The notes under the pieces: generated by a model
Told to the model about the DNA's origin: nothing
Database searches by the model: none
Seen by the model: the letters and a program-made list of their open reading frames with translations, nothing else
Shown here: piece after piece, positions 22,268 through 35,613 of the stretch
Position numbering within the stretch: position 1 is the stretch's first letter
Layout: each line of letters starts with the position of its first letter
NCBI RefSeq assembly: GCF_910596095.1
Contig: NC_056540.1
Coordinates: 15,278,501-15,342,500 of the forward strand
Source: Thunnus maccoyii
Lineage: Eukaryota; Chordata; Actinopteri; Scombriformes; Scombridae
Reading direction: 5' to 3'
DNA: 64,000 nt
Translations under genes and position numbers: made by a program

Positions 22268-23800
22268 TTGATCTGAGGCGTCTTGTTTCAGAGTGATGTT
22301 GTTGGTCTCTTTATTTCCAGAGAGGAGCTGAATACAAGAGCGGAAGAAGAGGAGAGGGTTAGGTGGTATTTATACAATTGCCGGAAGTAGCGTAGTTGAG
22401 GTGTGGTCCTGCTCCTGAAACTTCACTTAATAGCTTCAATAAAATTCTCAACAAAACATGTATAATAATATTACATTTTTAAGTTCTGCTGCAGTCATAA
22501 AAACATGGTGTCTTATAGTGTTGAATAGTTCAGTCATGGTAAGTGTCATGAAGCTGCATGTGTGTGTGTTGGAACAGTGTCATACAGTATTTTTTTTAGA
22601 GGAACTGAAGAAAATGTTGGTGGGACATTCAGTGTTCAATGGGTCAGCTAATGATATCAAATTTTAAATGAATTTTTAAAATTAAAATATAAAAATATCA
22701 TGATGATATTCGACCTGTTATGTTTTAAGTGTAAAACAGATCACAGTACTCAGACAGGAAATTGGTCTGTACACAGATATGTGACTACAAAATATTTCCT
22801 TATATGCACAAACTAAAATTTGCTCTTCCCATACAAGCAAATACAGTAAAACTATATTTCTGGAGTCATTGTGATAATTATTACTCAACAGCACTGTGAG
22901 ATGTTTTCATTCTTCCTCACAGATTCAGTGAGAATACAAAAGATATTGCATATCTCCAGGTTTCTTAAGATTTGATTATGATCATTTAGTCAGTTCTGAT
23001 CTTTGGTTAGTGGAGAAATTAGTCCATTTTTGTGTAAGTCAGTGATCACACTAACTTGGAACAAGCCACTGGTTTATTATGTCTAAAAAACAAATCATAT
23101 GAACAGAGAGCCTACATGAAAGACTGCCCTAGACAGAGCATAGAGCGCGTTGATTGGCTTAGCCGTAAACACGTCTACAGGTACGGTGGCTCATAATGAA
23201 CAAACAGAACAATCATCTAACTAAATGATCTACAGTAAGTGAGAGGGTTTCCACTGTTCAAATTAAATTTAATTAATTTTGTGCTCTCAACTGATATTTG
23301 TAAAATTCTTTCATTTGGATCTCACTTTCAAAAATTTTATTAGCATTTACTTGCTCCGCAACCTGTGATTTCAAATTTAACCCACCAGAATCTTTCAGAT
23401 TGTAACAACATCAAACCATTTACTGGCAGTCGATCGCAGCTCTAAACTATCACTAAACTTTGTGTTGTGTGTCATACTCAGTAATGAATAGGCTATGCAT
23501 GTGAAACTAATCCCTGAAATCATAGTTGTCAGTTGATTCTTGTTTGTTAAAAGTATTTATTTGGTCAAAGCTGTTTTCAAGCCTGGAACAGTATTTAAGC
23601 TGCTTCAGTTAGGATGATGTCAAACTTTACTTATTGACTAAAAGTGATCTTGTGGCTGCATAAAATCAACAATAATGATTTCTAATTTAACATAAAACAT
23701 CTTTTTGCACAATATCAAATCCAACATTAACTTAATAGTGAAACAGCTCACTATGAGAGACTCTGAGTAGCATCACCAACAGTCCAACCACAGCTTCCAT
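22268..23800 (-). pseudogene. CD2/SLAM-like receptor relic P2 (unit I)
   Basis: Only two pieces remain. The leader exon 23800-23752 encodes MEAVVGLLVMLLRVSH and keeps a GTGAGC donor. A 64-bp C2 fragment at 22331-22268 encodes LLSGNKETNNITLKQD. V, stalk, membrane and tail exons are missing. The intact leader could still act as a splice donor but has no receptor exons downstream. Confidence 0.75.
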
Positions 23801-26050
23801 GTCTCCTCACTGTTCAGCCTCTGTTGACCCAGTCAGCAGCTTTCAGATAAACTTCTCTACTTTATTGAATAGAAAACATGAACATCCTACACTGAACAGC
23901 CTGAAATCTCTTCTGTCAGAGATCAACCTCAGAGAAGAAGGTGTACAAAAAATGTTGAATTCAGCTACAGGGTTTATAGGTGGAGAGATGGAAAGGAAGT
24001 GAAACTTGACACGGTCGCTACTTACAAGAAAGAAAACCAGACACCAACTTCCTCCTGTGGTCTTTATGTTGTCATGACTTCCTCATCTCCTCCATCTTTC
24101 TTATACTACTCAACAGTCAGACATATCATTAAGCCTCAAAACTCTGATACTATACTTTATACTAACCTTACATTTCATTTGGCAGACGATGAGGTACAAT
24201 CCAAGCCACAGGTGAAAGTGATGCTTCATGTCAGTCATGCAGTACCAACCTAGCAGCTGTTGTCTGCTGTATTTCAGTTCCCTTCCATGATGCTCAAAAG
24301 ACGTCAGGACAACTGAAAACTTAAGACACAAACTGCAAAACAAGTGATTGATCAATCTTTTAATACACAAAAAAAACATTATCGATTCAATAAAGGAGGC
24401 TGTATTCTACCATCAAACTGGGATTTTAGAATGACAGCTGGTAGTTCAACATGTAAACTGTGTATTTGTGCTCATGGGGAAAAGATTAAAGGCCAGTTTA
24501 GCACAACTATGTCTGTGGATCATCACGTTTGTATCACAGCTGAATTTGAAATCCTCACTGAAATGTAAATCATTGACTCCTTCAAACTGTAAAATTCCAC
24601 CTTCAAAGCTTTTTTGAAGGTGTTGGTTTATGTGATGTTGGTTTGAATGATGGTTGTTGTTTCAGAATGACCACAGGTCCAGTTCCTCATTTATAACAGA
24701 AACACTTGTGCTAAAAAAAAAATATGCTCACATTATGCTCCAAAAAGTCCTTGTGAGACGCTCAGACGTGTCCTGTTGGTCCGGTTGATGAAAGCTTGTT
24801 TGAAGTTCACCACTTAACTCTGTCATATCATCCTCTCTCTCTCTTTGTGTTTCTCAGTAGATTCTGTCACTCTCAAATTTCATGTACAACAACCAGAGTG
24901 TGGACTCAAACTAGAAAACAGAGTCAGTGGCCTTAACAGGCCCCCTGCTGACGTCAGCTGATCAAACTTGATTAAAATATTTATTTTACGATCTATTGAT
25001 AAATTCTATGAATATTAAATTATTGGTCACCAAAGCATTTATTCAATCAGAAACTTACACACTCAGCATTGAAGAATGGGCAGGAGCCACCAGTTTAGGT
25101 TTTATAGTTGTATAATGTTGGCATAGACGGTAGCATCACATGACTGTGTCACGACATAAAATGACAAGTTTTTTTAATAGGTAAAAAAATAAATGTTTAA
25201 TCGTGGTTCAGTCTGATCTTTCAGAGTTCAAGTACAGCAGTCGAATGTCTTTGGATCAAAAGCAGAATGACTGCTGAGTAATTTGGTCCCCATAAAATAA
25301 AATGGCTTTTTGATCAGATGGTAAAAAGATGCCAGATTGTTGGAGCAGCTTTATTATCCTGCCTTTATGCAGTCAGAAGTTCAACTGTCTTTTAAGAAGT
25401 GGGCTCAACTAAAAGATTATCTCAGGTTGTTTTAGAACACTACAACTATCATGGGCCATAAACACTTATTTTATGGCACTGTGAATCAGCTGAATGGCAT
25501 GTCATGGCTGGCAACCTTTAACCCCAAACTCTCACACCAAACCAATCATGTAACCTATATCTTTGATTAAACCCACAGCAAGTGAACAGCAAAAACTGCT
25601 CAGGTTAAATTTAAGTACATGGTGTCATTTTAAATTCAAAGAAGAAGAAGAAGAAGAAGAAAATAGCACACACTAGTTGGTAAAACTCAACCAACGTTAA
25701 AAAGCATTAATAAAGAAGTCAAATGTGATGAAGAAGAACAACACTGAAATGAACAAAACTAACACCAAGCTAAATTAAATGAAATAATATAATTCATGAG
25801 AGACATTTTCTAAAAAGCTTTTTATATAAATGGGTCATGTTTCAGAGGGCGATGCTGAGTTGGAAAAAAGAGAGATCAAAGGTTTGGTCACAGCCATGCC
25901 AAAAGACTGTTGGCAGATGCAAGGACATTGAGTTTTTACCTGCATCTACTTACAGGTGTGGGAATATTAAATTACTTCTCCAAAATGTTTTCCATAAATT
26001 GGTCCAAAGTTAGGTTGTAAAAAATAGGCAATAAATGAAAAGTGCAAAGC
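23801..26050. other. Inter-unit DNA without genes
   Basis: 23884-24330 is upstream DNA of the P2 leader. 24330-24720 matches 3985-4395. About 24860-26050 matches 47440-48620 but has no counterpart in unit I, where the flanks meet at about 4395-4420. No exon or RNA gene was seen. A GAA microsatellite lies at 25639-25662. Confidence 0.5.
25639..25662. repeat. (GAA)n microsatellite
   Basis: About eight GAA units; four units at the equivalent place in unit III (about 48220). Confidence 0.9.
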
Positions 26051-26159
26051 AAGAATCACCTTTCAAGTTCTTCCCTGCACGTAACACAGTGTGTTGTCTC
26101 TGTGTTATGGGTGTATAAATAGGTAGAGGTCTGTCTGCAGTGAGGCAATGAGTAAAGTT

Positions 26160-26216
26160 TCAGTTCAGTAGTCAGTGCAGTCGTCTATGATCTGGGAGAC
26201 TCCAGTTCAAGACCCG
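26160..26216 (+). repeat. tRNA-like (SINE-like) relic
   Basis: tagtcagtgcagtcg resembles a pol III A box, and agttcaagacc about 30 bp further resembles a B box. The arms do not fold into a full cloverleaf, so this is at most a tRNA-derived SINE head. Copies occur near 4600-4660 and 48735-48795. Confidence 0.3.
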
Positions 26217-28103
26217 GTTTGTGGACCTCCTTCGTGAGGTAGTTTATTTATGAACACTTATTGTAACACTTTAAGTTTCTAAAATTGAAAGTGTAATAAA
26301 AACAAAACCAGGATTTTTAAGCCTCTCTCCACTTTTATTCAAATACAATTAATTTTGCTGCTTCAACAAATATAGATACAAATACAAATACTGGGCTTTC
26401 TGCACATCCCTAGTAGATATATATCTACTGTAATTCTATTATTTCTTGTTGAGAATATAAGTTTAAAGTGCAGTGAACATTTCCAAAGTAGAGCTGGATT
26501 GGAGCTGAGAGCTGAATGTAGCAGGCTAACACTTCCTCTCTTGGTATCATGTTATATTTTGTTGTATATTATTGTCTTTGTAAGTCTAATTGACTATTTC
26601 AAATCACTATTTAAAACATTGATATTTAGTTGTTTTAAGTGATGAAAGCACTCTTTCTGAAGAGTAGTGGTCAGTTTCCACACATTTGCGAGGTAATAGT
26701 TGCTTACAGTATGTAATCGCTGCTATGAATGTGCTCAGTGTTTTAACATTTATCCCACATTCACCTGCACAATAGTAATTAACTAAAAACATCAATTTAA
26801 TTCAAATTAACTTCTGGTTAATACAGGACATTAAGCAATTTAATTCAGCAACTTAATTAATATAAATATTCAGAATGTGGATTTGTTTCTCCTCCAGATT
26901 TGAAAGTAATATGGATATCTGTCTTTTAGTTTTGTAAGGTACTTTGTTAACTGGAATCCACAAAGACAAAGACACATAGGAAGTGCATCAAGCAAAATAT
27001 AGAAAATGTAACCAGATGGTGTTAACTGATAAACACATCTTGTGAAAAGAAACTGACAAGTTGTTAAGTCACTCTCATTTTGAACTACCCCTTCATTTAG
27101 CTGTCTCACTTCTCCTGTTTCAGTATAACAGAAAAAGTCAAAAATTGTGAACAACACACGCTGCTTTAAAAAGATGTTCCTCTTTTTCTGCTAACTCGCT
27201 TTATTAAGAAATGAAACCTCAGAAGCAAAAACTCCGTACATTGTAGTTGCAGGCAATTCTGAGATATAATAATGTAATTAGTAATGAAATGACTACATGT
27301 TATCTCCATCTACAAATTCCCCCAATGAAGTAACTTTAATGTAAGAGTAAGCAGGACAACACAACCTGTTCATATACATATGAACACCCTGTAATAAATA
27401 AAGGTAATAATGTAGTCTTAAAAAATCTACTGCAAATGATAAAACAATATTGCAAGAATGGAATCTCATGCCTAAGAAAAAGCAGAAGTGTTTATGTAAT
27501 GGAAACAAATTCATGCTTACTGTGAACTTCTCAAGAGACCAGACATTACATGCAAACTTATCTTTGGTCTTCTAGAGAGCTGAGGGAAGAGGTGTGGCCA
27601 AATATGAGATTAAGTCCCAACATGCACAGCACAAAGCCTTTCATAAACCAATGTAAGAGCACACTGTGCACTGCAGGTTTTCAGTGTTTTAATAATTAAT
27701 TAAATGTAAATATGCTTATAAATTAGAAAAGAGTAAAAATAAGGATGTATTACATCATGTAAAGATTAAAAAAGAGGATAAATCAGGGACTACTTGAAAA
27801 TATATATATTTAAAGAAAATATTTAACATTATACAAAACTAGTCTATAAAAATTAGTCAGAGTGTGATTTAAATGATGCACCTGAATGTTTGAGCTCCTT
27901 TGACAGGTTTTCATACTGATGCCAGTCATAACCCAGGAGTACGTTAAAAATAATGAATAATAATAATATCTGTGAACTTTGATGGCTTGTATTCTTCTCA
28001 TTGAAAATCTCATGAAATAAAGATAAGAGACCTTTAGGCATCTTAACAAAAACCTCCTCCATCTGCCTTCAGCAGTCTTTGTAAAAATGCTGAACACTGC
28101 ATA

Positions 28104-31100
28104 TCACCTGCTGTTATGGACCTTAGCGTACACACATTCATCTTCTTTTGGTTGAACAGTTTTCCGAGGTCGCCCTGAAAACTTGACTTGGCCGTACTCC
28201 ACCTCCATCTCTGTAGTTTGCTGAGGTCGCCCTGAAAACTTGACTTGGCCGTACTCCACCTCCATCTCTGCCTTCTGATGCATCTGCCTCCCCGACCGCT
28301 GCACGATGTTGACATCAGCATAGGTCAATTCTTGGTCATCTTCTTCTGTAGAGTGGAGGGAGGAACACATTAAACACTGCATGACTACACATACTCAGTG
28401 CTAACAATAGATTTTTAAGGAAATTCTTTGACATTTTGGGCAGTAGACTTGAAAAGACTAATAGCACTCTCCTGTTTGTACATTAAATATGAAGCAATAG
28501 CCAGGAGACGGTTAGCTTAGCTTAGCACAAAGACTGGAAACAGCTAGTCTGACTCTGTCAAAAAGGTTAAAAATCCTCCCACCTCTAAAGTTCACTAATT
28601 AACAAGATATAACATGAATCACTGAACTTTAGAGGTGCTAGTAGGCAGATTTTTACACTTTCCTATGGAGCCAGGCTAGCTGTTTCCCTGTTTCCAGTTT
28701 TTGTGTTAATGTAAGCTAACTTGCTGCTAACTTCATATTTAGAGAACAGTGGAAACGATCCTCTTATCTGACTCTGCAAGAAAGCAAATTAGTGTATTTC
28801 CCAAAATGTCAAACTATTCCTTTAATCTATAAGTAGACAAAAAACAATGATATTTTAATTTGGTGATGAAAAAAGAAACTTTGTACCTTTAGGTTTGTTG
28901 TTTTGCTTTTTCTTGTGACGACAGACGACTGCCACCCCGACCATTAACAGAATTACCAGTGCTGAGAGGACACCAGCTAGAACTGACAAATTCTTCTCAT
29001 GTTCTTAATGAAAGGTGTTTTTATGCACACAAACATGGGACAAAAAGAGAAAAAGACATGAATGAATCCACTGCAGCAGAGTTGGTTTTCATTTACTAAT
29101 GTAAATGTACCATGGGTCATCATTGCTGGAGTTGGTCACAGTTTGATTTGAGGGTTTAATTGACACTGTGATGCCAGTCTCCTTACCCACAGAGGAGGCC
29201 GGTTTGTCTGTGATCATGGTAGGGGTTGTTGTTGGATCAATACACAGGGTGTTATTGGCTGAAAACACCCACTGTGATATGTTTGTCCCATCGGGTAAGG
29301 TGCAGTTGATGAATATGAAGCCTTTGGACAAAAAAACAGATCAACTGTGACTAATGTACAGTGTAATTATCAATTATGAAGCTGATTTCTAGTTATTTTC
29401 TATCTTACCACAGGTAGATATGTTCTTTTCTTTTGAGACATTACTGATGTGATTCCTGACTGAGCAGACCAGTCGTCCTGAGACGTCTTGTTTCAGAGTG
29501 ATGTTGTTGGTCTCTTTATTTCCAGAGAGGAGCTGAGCGTCTGTCAGTGTGTGTCCATCCAGAGTCCAGCTGTACTGAGGACTGTCTGCTCCCTCAGAGG
29601 AGCAGGACACCCTCATCTCTCCCTGGGACAGACACTTAGAGTCCAGCAGGACAGAGGACACAGGAGCTGAGAGAAACACATTCACATGACTTCTTAATGT
29701 GGCCTTAAACATATTCAGTGTTTACAATGTAAATTCATATACAGAAGTACAGAATTAAACGATTCAGGAAATGCAACGCTACACTGTAGTTATGTGGCAG
29801 ACTTTGAGTATTTCATGTGAAATGTTTGTTTGCAAAGTTAAAATGTTGAAATAGTATTTGTATAGTAGTATGTGTATTTGTGTGAATTTACCTAGTTAAT
29901 TTTCCAAAGTCATTTGTATTTTATTTATTAATTAACCTATAATTCAAATGATAAAGCTGTTGGTTTATTATAAATGATACAAATTAAATTGTAAGATTAA
30001 TAATAGCAAAAGTGATTATTTACCTTGAATAGACAACTGAAGAGTCCGCTGTTCTGAATCATGTCCATTTGAATCAAAGATGTGAAGGGTATATTCAGCA
30101 CCATCAGTCCTGTTCAGATTATTTATCCTAAATGTTCCATAACTGGGAGTAAAAACGGATCTGCCCTTCATCTCATTAGACACAATCTTATCCTTTCTCC
30201 CGTAAAGTATTGTTGTTTTGTTTTTATTCCATTTGTATATAGATATTTCTGAGGCATTGTCCATCAGCTGGAGCACCACAGTTCCTCCCAGAGCTCCATA
30301 ACACTGAGCTCTATTCTGTCTGCCATCACAGTAGGTTTCAACACCTGGAAAATAGGAAAATAGTTTAAAAATAAATTATTATCACAATTGTGGTCATTCC
30401 GTTTCAACTAAATTAATGACTGTGACAATGTTTTATGCAGGTGCAAATATTCATGTTTTAAAACAGAAACAACTCCGTCTCTCTCAGAGTACAGTTAGCA
30501 TTACACGGACATGTCAGTTAATAGTAATATTTAGTCACATTTAGTCATTTAGATTAGTATAGTTTTAGTAAATTAACCTCAAACATTCATTACAAACTCA
30601 TAATATGTTTTTCACATCCACAGAAATTTATTTTTGGAGATATGAACTTTTCCAAAAATACGTAATTATATGTTTGCGGGGAATTTGTATAAAATAATGC
30701 ACAACACATCTTAAGTTTAAGTCTTAGTAATTTCTATGATGATTCCAATTAAAAAAACATACTGTTAGCATAAGCATGATATAACTGAGAGTTTTCTTGT
30801 TCATTTTTAGTTTAGTTTTTCTGAACTCTCAGTGAAGAAGTGCGTTCATCCTAAAATTTTAATTTAATAGATTCACCTGTAGTAGATAATAACTGTAATT
30901 TTTACTGTACATGCACATTGATGTGGAATTGATATCCAGATTTGCTATTGCTCTAAGAAACAACTTTTTGTGACATTTTTTAAAAGCCTGATGAACCGAA
31001 GAGAAACAGAAACATCAGTTTCAAACTGCTGCAGTTGTCAATTGATTCTTAGAACTGGATTTATCTATAAAAGTGATCAGACTTGATCCTACAGCTGCAT

Positions 31101-31228
31101 AAAAAGTCATAGATTCACAACATGTTATTCACATAATGTTAAATCCAATATTAATGTGTCAAATAGTGAAACAGCTCACCATGAGAGACTCTGAGCAGCA
31201 TCACCAACAGTCCAACCACAGCTTCCAT
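28104..31228 (-). CDS. CD2/SLAM-like Ig receptor with ITIM tail, gene B (6 exons, about 403 aa)
   Basis: Exons: 31228-31180 leader (MEAVVGLLVMLLRVSHG), 30344-30024 V, 29666-29409 C2, 29321-29097 stalk, 29003-28887 transmembrane (proposed), 28345-28104 tail. V is one codon shorter than in A and differs mainly around SEISIYKWNKNKTTILYG. It has the same cysteine layout: no V-fold disulfide, four Cys in C2, two in the stalk. Tail tyrosines Y332 (LTYADV), Y355 and Y374 (both VEYGQV) are ITIM-like; Y396 (CVYAKV) is a further YxxV. The normal acceptor of the membrane exon is deleted. The best in-frame replacement is the AG at 29005-29004, adding three residues (KHE) before KNLSVLAG. If that site is not used the receptor would lose its anchor or frame. 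Inferred role: inhibitory receptor, as for gene A. Confidence 0.75.
28415..28825. mobile_element. TTAA-flanked MITE in the last intron of gene B
   Basis: Same element, orientation and TTAA-flanked position as in gene A, so inserted once before the genes duplicated. Confidence 0.85.
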
Positions 31229-31410
31229 GTCTCCTCACTGTTCAGCCTCTGTTGACCCAGTCAGCAGCTTTCAGACAAACTTCTCTACTTTATTGAATAG
31301 AAAACATGAACATCCTACACTGAACAGCCTGAAATACAGTCCTGTATGTGATCGGCTTCAGAGGAGAACGTGTGGGAACTTTGACCAAGCAGAGCATCGT
31401 TTCTATTCAT

Positions 31411-31443
31411 CTTTTTATAGACAGAAGGGGGAAAAGGAAGTGG
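31411..31443 (-). promoter_or_regulatory. Putative promoter of gene B: TATA-like box plus ETS/PU.1-type site
   Basis: TATAAAAAG (31419-31411, minus) and CCACTTCCTTTT (plus aaaaggaagtgg, 31432-31443), as upstream of gene A. Confidence 0.5.
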
Positions 31444-32335
31444 TTCTCGATGTTACTTCTCTTTTTAACCTCCAACATGACAGAGAGCCTTCATATGTGT
31501 GATGGACTCAGTGGGAGAAAAGGAAACATCTCTCCTTCACACTGAAAGAGGATTTGAGACTGACAGTGTCATTTGTCGTCTCTCTGCCTCACCATTGTAA
31601 TAAAATAAGCATTTATATGATATATTGTTTGTCATCCCTAAATCAAATGATAAGTCAAATTTAATTGAAACTTGCTTTCCCAACCTTTCAAACTGCCCTG
31701 AACCCACTGACAGGTCATTATTATAACAGCATGTTGAGCTCATAAAAACACAACAAACTGTATTTTAAATTCAGGTTAATCATTAAAGTCTCCAGTCATG
31801 GAAAAGGCATAGTGCAATATATGCAAAGTGCAAGACATATATTGTATCTGAGTGATGGAGAATAATATTCAGTTCGACTTAAAAGCTTCATAAGAAGAAA
31901 TTTCAGGTAAACACTGAAGGTTAAACAGTTAAATATTATGTTAACTGAAAATGAAGGATTGTGATCAACTTAAACACCGTTTAGTCATTTATATCAGTGT
32001 GAGGATTTGAGTTTTTATCTTGTGATTTTGAACACTTTGCAGCAATAATGCAATAATTATTACTTTTTTAAACATCATCCTCTAGATACAGTGGCAGAAC
32101 AGCATATTGTATAGCTTTAGACTTTTTTTATCGATCATTTATTTCCCTTGTGTCCTTTACTTGTTGCCTTTATTTTAATAAAGGGTATTTGCAATAATAT
32201 CCTTATAAGACCACATAAAATGTTTCATCGCTAAACCAATCTACAGCCACAAGAACATTGTTATGTCTATTGGCAAATGGAGCTTAGCATAAGTTCAAGC
32301 AGGAAGACTATTTATCACTCATTCATTCATTCTCA

Positions 32336-32382
<47 letters not shown>
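32336..32382. repeat. (CT)n microsatellite
   Basis: CT run at the same relative position as 10482-10535. Confidence 0.95.
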
Positions 32383-32387
<5 letters not shown>

Positions 32388-32479
32388 TTCTCTTGCTCTT
32401 GTATCAGCTGATTAGGTGGATTACTTTTAATTAACAAATCAGATTCCGCCACAATTTCTATCAGCCTATCACGTCTTAG

Positions 32480-32815
32480 CTGACAAACTTGAAATCTGTT
32501 CTTCTCTCTGTCGTTGTCATTTCAGGGCGAATCATCACGACCCTCCGCCGCCCCTTTCACCTTCACTTCATCATGTCAGCACCAGATCCGAGATCACCAG
32601 AAGCCCGCTCCTCTCCTCATCATCCAGATCCCAATATTCCCATATTCATCACCACCACCAGTGTCTGGACTCCATCGGGGATATCCTCTTCTACTCACGC
32701 CTTAACTTCCCTCCTTATGAATATGATGACATCATGATGGCGTCTAATCGCCAAAGACTTTTCACATTTTCATCTCATTATGCATGTTCAATAAAGTCAT
32801 TGTCACTTAAAAAAA
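32480..32815 (+). other. Conserved exon-like block of unknown nature (copy 2 of 3)
   Basis: As at 10630-10965. The frame MSAPDPRSPEARSSPHHP ends near 32737, with a few substitutions, and is followed by AATAAA and an A-run. Confidence 0.4.
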
Positions 32816-33949
32816 CGAAGTCTCTCCTGATTGAAATGACCTCATTTTATGTCCATGAACTACTGAAAAATAAGGTTAAAAAAGCAACAATATGCCATGA
32901 TTCCTAAATTCATTGACAAACTGAACAACGCATTTTTCTGCCATCAAACTGGGATTTGGTGATGACAACCGTTCAACATACTGACTGTTTATTTATACTT
33001 ATGGGGAAATTGAGTAGAAGACAGTTTAGCACAAGCGAGTCTTTGGATTATTAAAACTGTCAAACCAAACTTCACTTTAAGACATTTTTGTTTATATAAC
33101 AGTTGGTGTGAGTGATGGTTGTGGCTGTTGTCATTCACTACCTGGCAAAGAAAGAAGATTATTCAAATCTACTGATTATTTCAGTTCCTCATTTGTTACA
33201 GTTTTTGTGTAACAAATGAGGTGCAAAAATAATGACATTCACACTGTGCTGCACTATGCTGTTGACCAGCAGTGGTGTCACATCATTTCTCTGTTATGTT
33301 CCTGGTGTGAAGCTCAACTTTGTCACATCATCCTCTCTCTCTCTCTCTTTCTCATTTTCAAAACCTTTTTGTTGTCCTGTTCAATCTGGTTACTATGTAT
33401 TGTTGACATTGTCCTTATTTATTAAAAAATAAAGGGTTTTTAAAAATCAATAATCCTTCTCTCTCTCTCTGATCTCATTAGATTATGTCTCCCTACACTG
33501 GCAAAATGCAAATGTCAAGTAATACTTAAAGACTTCTGACATTGCACTCACAGCAATAAACATACATACAGTATTTTACACCCAATATTAGAAGATCAAA
33601 GAGTTTCAGTAAAGTATAATAACTCTGTGATGTAGAGTAATGTATTGCTCAGTATGCTCTACTGATCATTATTTTACCTTAAACTGAAGCATGTAAATAT
33701 TTGATCTATTTTTGCTGGTCTCAGCAGAGTTTTATGAATCTGAACTGTCCATAAATAATAGTGACGCCTCTGTTAACCAGCAGAGGGAAACCTCACACCT
33801 ACTTATACTAGTGATGAGACTGAAGGGTTTATTCAGTTCTCAGCAGGCATTAAAGGTACAATATGTGATAAAAATGTCAACAAAAGGGCTGCTCACCCAC
33901 ATTTAAAACACAAAACTGATTTAACTGATATGTTGTTATATTTTAAATT
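32816..33949. other. Downstream flank between genes B and C, no gene
   Basis: It matches the flank after gene A (10970-12450) and after gene C (38885-39770), but lacks the solo LTR: the empty site is at about 33299-33306. It carries its own short insertion of about 140 bp at about 33345-33460 (T- and CT-rich). Confidence 0.55.
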
Positions 33950-35350
33950 CTGAACACACACAAATATAAATGATGTCACTCTTTTCTGAATTAAACACTT
34001 CAATCATATATGTTCACATGCCAACATTTTATATGTGATAGATTCATATTTTGGGCTTTAATACAAACAAATTTGTCAATAGAAAGCTTTGAATACAAAA
34101 CTGCAATTTTTACAGTATATGCAGCTACTAAATTCAACATACCTGTACAAAAGTGAAAACCATGTATCTTCAAAATATCAACCATTGACAGTGCATATTT
34201 TAATAATCCAATGTGTTTAAATTGGTTTAATTTAAGAAGTAAGAAAATGTTTTAGATAAACTGAAGGATTAAAGGTGCTGTAAGCATTTTTTTTTTGTTA
34301 AAATAAGTGTTAAATAGCTCTACACTGTGATTGCCATCACTGATATAGAGTGTTTGGTCAATAACATGGATCTCCCAGTCCCTCCGCTCTGAAGGAAACA
34401 GAAAATAATTTTTTTGGTATCCTGTTTTCACTTTATCCAATCAGGAGAGAGAACTCCACAAAGAGGTGGTCCTCTCTGAGCGTTCACAGGCAGGCAGCAG
34501 AATTTAAGTGTGACTGACCATGGCAGAACAGGTGAAACAACCAATTCCAGCATTTTCAGGAACAGCTCGCACAACCAAATACACCAAGCAAAAGAAGACG
34601 GCTGAAGAAAAGAAAGAAGAAAAGAAAGCAGCCAGGAAAAAAAAAAGAGACAGGAGTCATACAAGACCTGCATTTATGTCAGTGGGGCCTTTGATCGCTG
34701 GAAAAACCTGAAAGCAATGCACAGCTAGCCGTACTGCTTCTGCACATTTAAGCTATGGATATTTGTTAGTCAGCTGCTCTTTATTGCTGCTGTGACTAAT
34801 ATTGTAAGATGCTGTGGTGAAGACGGCTGTGCGTTCATGTGATTACGTGGGGACGAGGGAGGGAAGTGCTAACTGCAAGAACAGACAGGAAGTTAAACAG
34901 AATGACAATATGGCTAACAGCCACTTTAAGTGTTTTTAATCCCTCTGTTTATCTAAAGATTTCAAAATCACCAAATTTGGAGATACATGGTTTTAGCTGG
35001 ACAGTGAAGATATGGAAATCTACAGTACAATAATTTCCAAATAGCATCAAAATGAGTTTCAGTAATAAAATGATAATATAAGCTCTATTCACAATGTGAC
35101 ATTTTCCTTTAACATAAATCGACACATTCAGCACATTTAGACATAAATGTGTCTTTGATTGTAACTGTAATTCACTTCAGCAGTAATGAAAGAAAAAAGT
35201 TTTGTACATTATCAACAGACAGTATCAAATATAATGTTTCCACTGTTCTATGATCACAGGCAGAGCCGTGGGGATCTGTAGGCTTTACCACTCTCTAAAG
35301 GCAGCAGCACACTGATGATTTCACAACAGGTCTGTTTACTTTTTAAATCT
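33950..35350. repeat. Duplicated 3' flank of gene C
   Basis: Paralogous to 2020-2790, interrupted by the element at 34267-34935. No exon was seen until the gene C last exon at 35614. Confidence 0.7.
34267..34935. mobile_element. DNA-transposon-derived element (MITE-like) with short open frame
   Basis: Ends ttaaaggtgctgtaagc and (inverted) ttaaagtggctgttagcc form imperfect terminal repeats. The paralogous DNA at about 2346-2365 lacks the insert. A 63-residue plus-strand frame (34520-34711, MAEQVKQPIPAFSGTARTTK, then Lys/Glu-rich) looks like the start of a longer transposon protein found with such ends, truncated here. Confidence 0.55.
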
Positions 35351-35613
35351 TTATAAAAGAGGCACTGAGCTCATCTTTTGCACTGTGATAAATGCAGGAA
35401 ACACTCACCAAGACTCTTTTGTAAAGGTACTCACAGCAAGCTGCTGAGCTGTGAACACAGTGGCAGAAGTAGTTTTGTAAAGAATAAAAACAGGAGAGAG
35501 ATTTCACAGTAAATCCTGTCATTTATTATACCTATAAAGACACATGGCCAATCACTGCAGAAGGTGAAAACCATCCTGATAGTTTCACAAAGTTAACATT
35601 CAGATGCAGAACT

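Larger units (their letters stand above)
4420..24120. repeat. Segmental duplication unit I
   Basis: Order: 3' flank, gene A, CT tract, exon-like block, solo LTR, direct repeats, Harbinger (two Myb-like genes and H1), relic P1, relic P2. It is paralogous in order and orientation to units II and III. There is no C-type gene within it. Confidence 0.8.

Noticed and set aside
26160..26216. Possible functional tRNA gene
   Set aside because: A and B box resemblance only; no complete cloverleaf, anticodon arm or terminator.
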